DNA of 21,948 bases from SIG636 sp045537905 (GTDB lineage: Bacteria; Bacillota; Clostridia; Oscillospirales; CAG-382), in assembly GCA_045537905.1 (NCBI GenBank), contig JAZSQJ010000077.1, positions 1 to 21,948 of the forward strand, read 5' to 3'. Below the pieces are notes generated by a model. It ran no database searches. It was not told where the DNA came from and was given only the letters and a program-made list of their open reading frames with translations. Shown piece by piece: positions 21,885 to 21,948 of the stretch. Made by a program: the position numbers and the translations under genes. Within the stretch, counting starts at the first letter, position 1. The number at the start of each line of letters is the position of its first letter.

Positions 21885-21948
21885 GTCTTTGTGCTGTTTT
21901 TGCCGTGCTTCCGATTTTTTATCGGTTACGGTTGTCGTTCTGATTGTT

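Larger units (their letters stand above)
21573..21948. other. 376-bp intergenic repeat region upstream of trxB, no gene seen
   Basis: It holds the trxB leader, two exact copies of a 24-bp hairpin repeat, a long AT-rich palindrome (21693-21729), a stem ACGAACC/GGTTCGT (21754-21800), and the second copy of the 78-bp dispersed repeat. No credible open frame or RNA gene family is recognised. A sigma-A promoter for trxB must lie here; TATATT on the minus strand near 21680 is one possible -10 but has no clear -35. Confidence 0.6.

Overview
The window reads as a chromosomal segment of a gut- or rumen-type anaerobic Clostridia (Oscillospiraceae/Ruminococcaceae-like). This is inferred from type I dockerins, a Gram-positive sortase-assembled pilus operon, strong AAAGGAG-type ribosome binding sites and sigma-A style promoters with 17-bp spacers. 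No rRNA, tRNA, CRISPR array, integrase or transposase is visible.

Left end (1-2853): the tail of a dockerin protein cut by the window edge, then a 392-bp repeat-rich gap, then (minus strand) a secreted N-acetylmuramoyl-L-alanine amidase with a discoidin-like front and a C-terminal dockerin. Next, on the plus strand, is a monocistronic NUDIX hydrolase (2970-3485). It is followed by a small operon (3705-about 5154) encoding a DUF2975-like membrane protein, a short XRE-type regulator, an unrecognised membrane-anchored protein and a possible small membrane-protein remnant.

Centre (5273-14878): a complete pilus locus with its own control. On the minus strand, in transcription order: a pseudo-receiver protein, a small coiled-coil protein, signal peptidase I, a large tip adhesin with a fibro-slime/PA14-like domain and LPQTG signal, the major pilin (LPGTG), a class C sortase, and a minor/basal pilin with an atypical PPVTG signal. 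Divergently on the plus strand lies an AgrA/AgrC-like two-component system (LytTR response regulator and GHKL histidine kinase). The 178-bp divergent spacer has two back-to-back promoters. Between them lie two 11-bp direct repeats almost equidistant from the two predicted start sites, which is what a shared LytTR activator site would look like.

Right end (14951-21948, minus strand): a 1540-residue secreted protein with an endonuclease/exonuclease/phosphatase domain, a chitobiase-like and a lamin-tail-like domain, GLUG repeats and a C-terminal dockerin; a 386-bp hairpin-rich gap; a cyclase-family (kynurenine formamidase-like) protein; and thioredoxin reductase. The last 376 bp hold dispersed repeats, including a 78-bp unit that also occurs near the left end (474-551).

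Taken together, the window is dominated by cell-surface and extracellular functions. The most notable points are the LytTR-controlled pilus operon led by a pseudo-receiver and a coiled-coil gene, and dockerins carried by a nuclease and a peptidoglycan amidase rather than by glycoside hydrolases.
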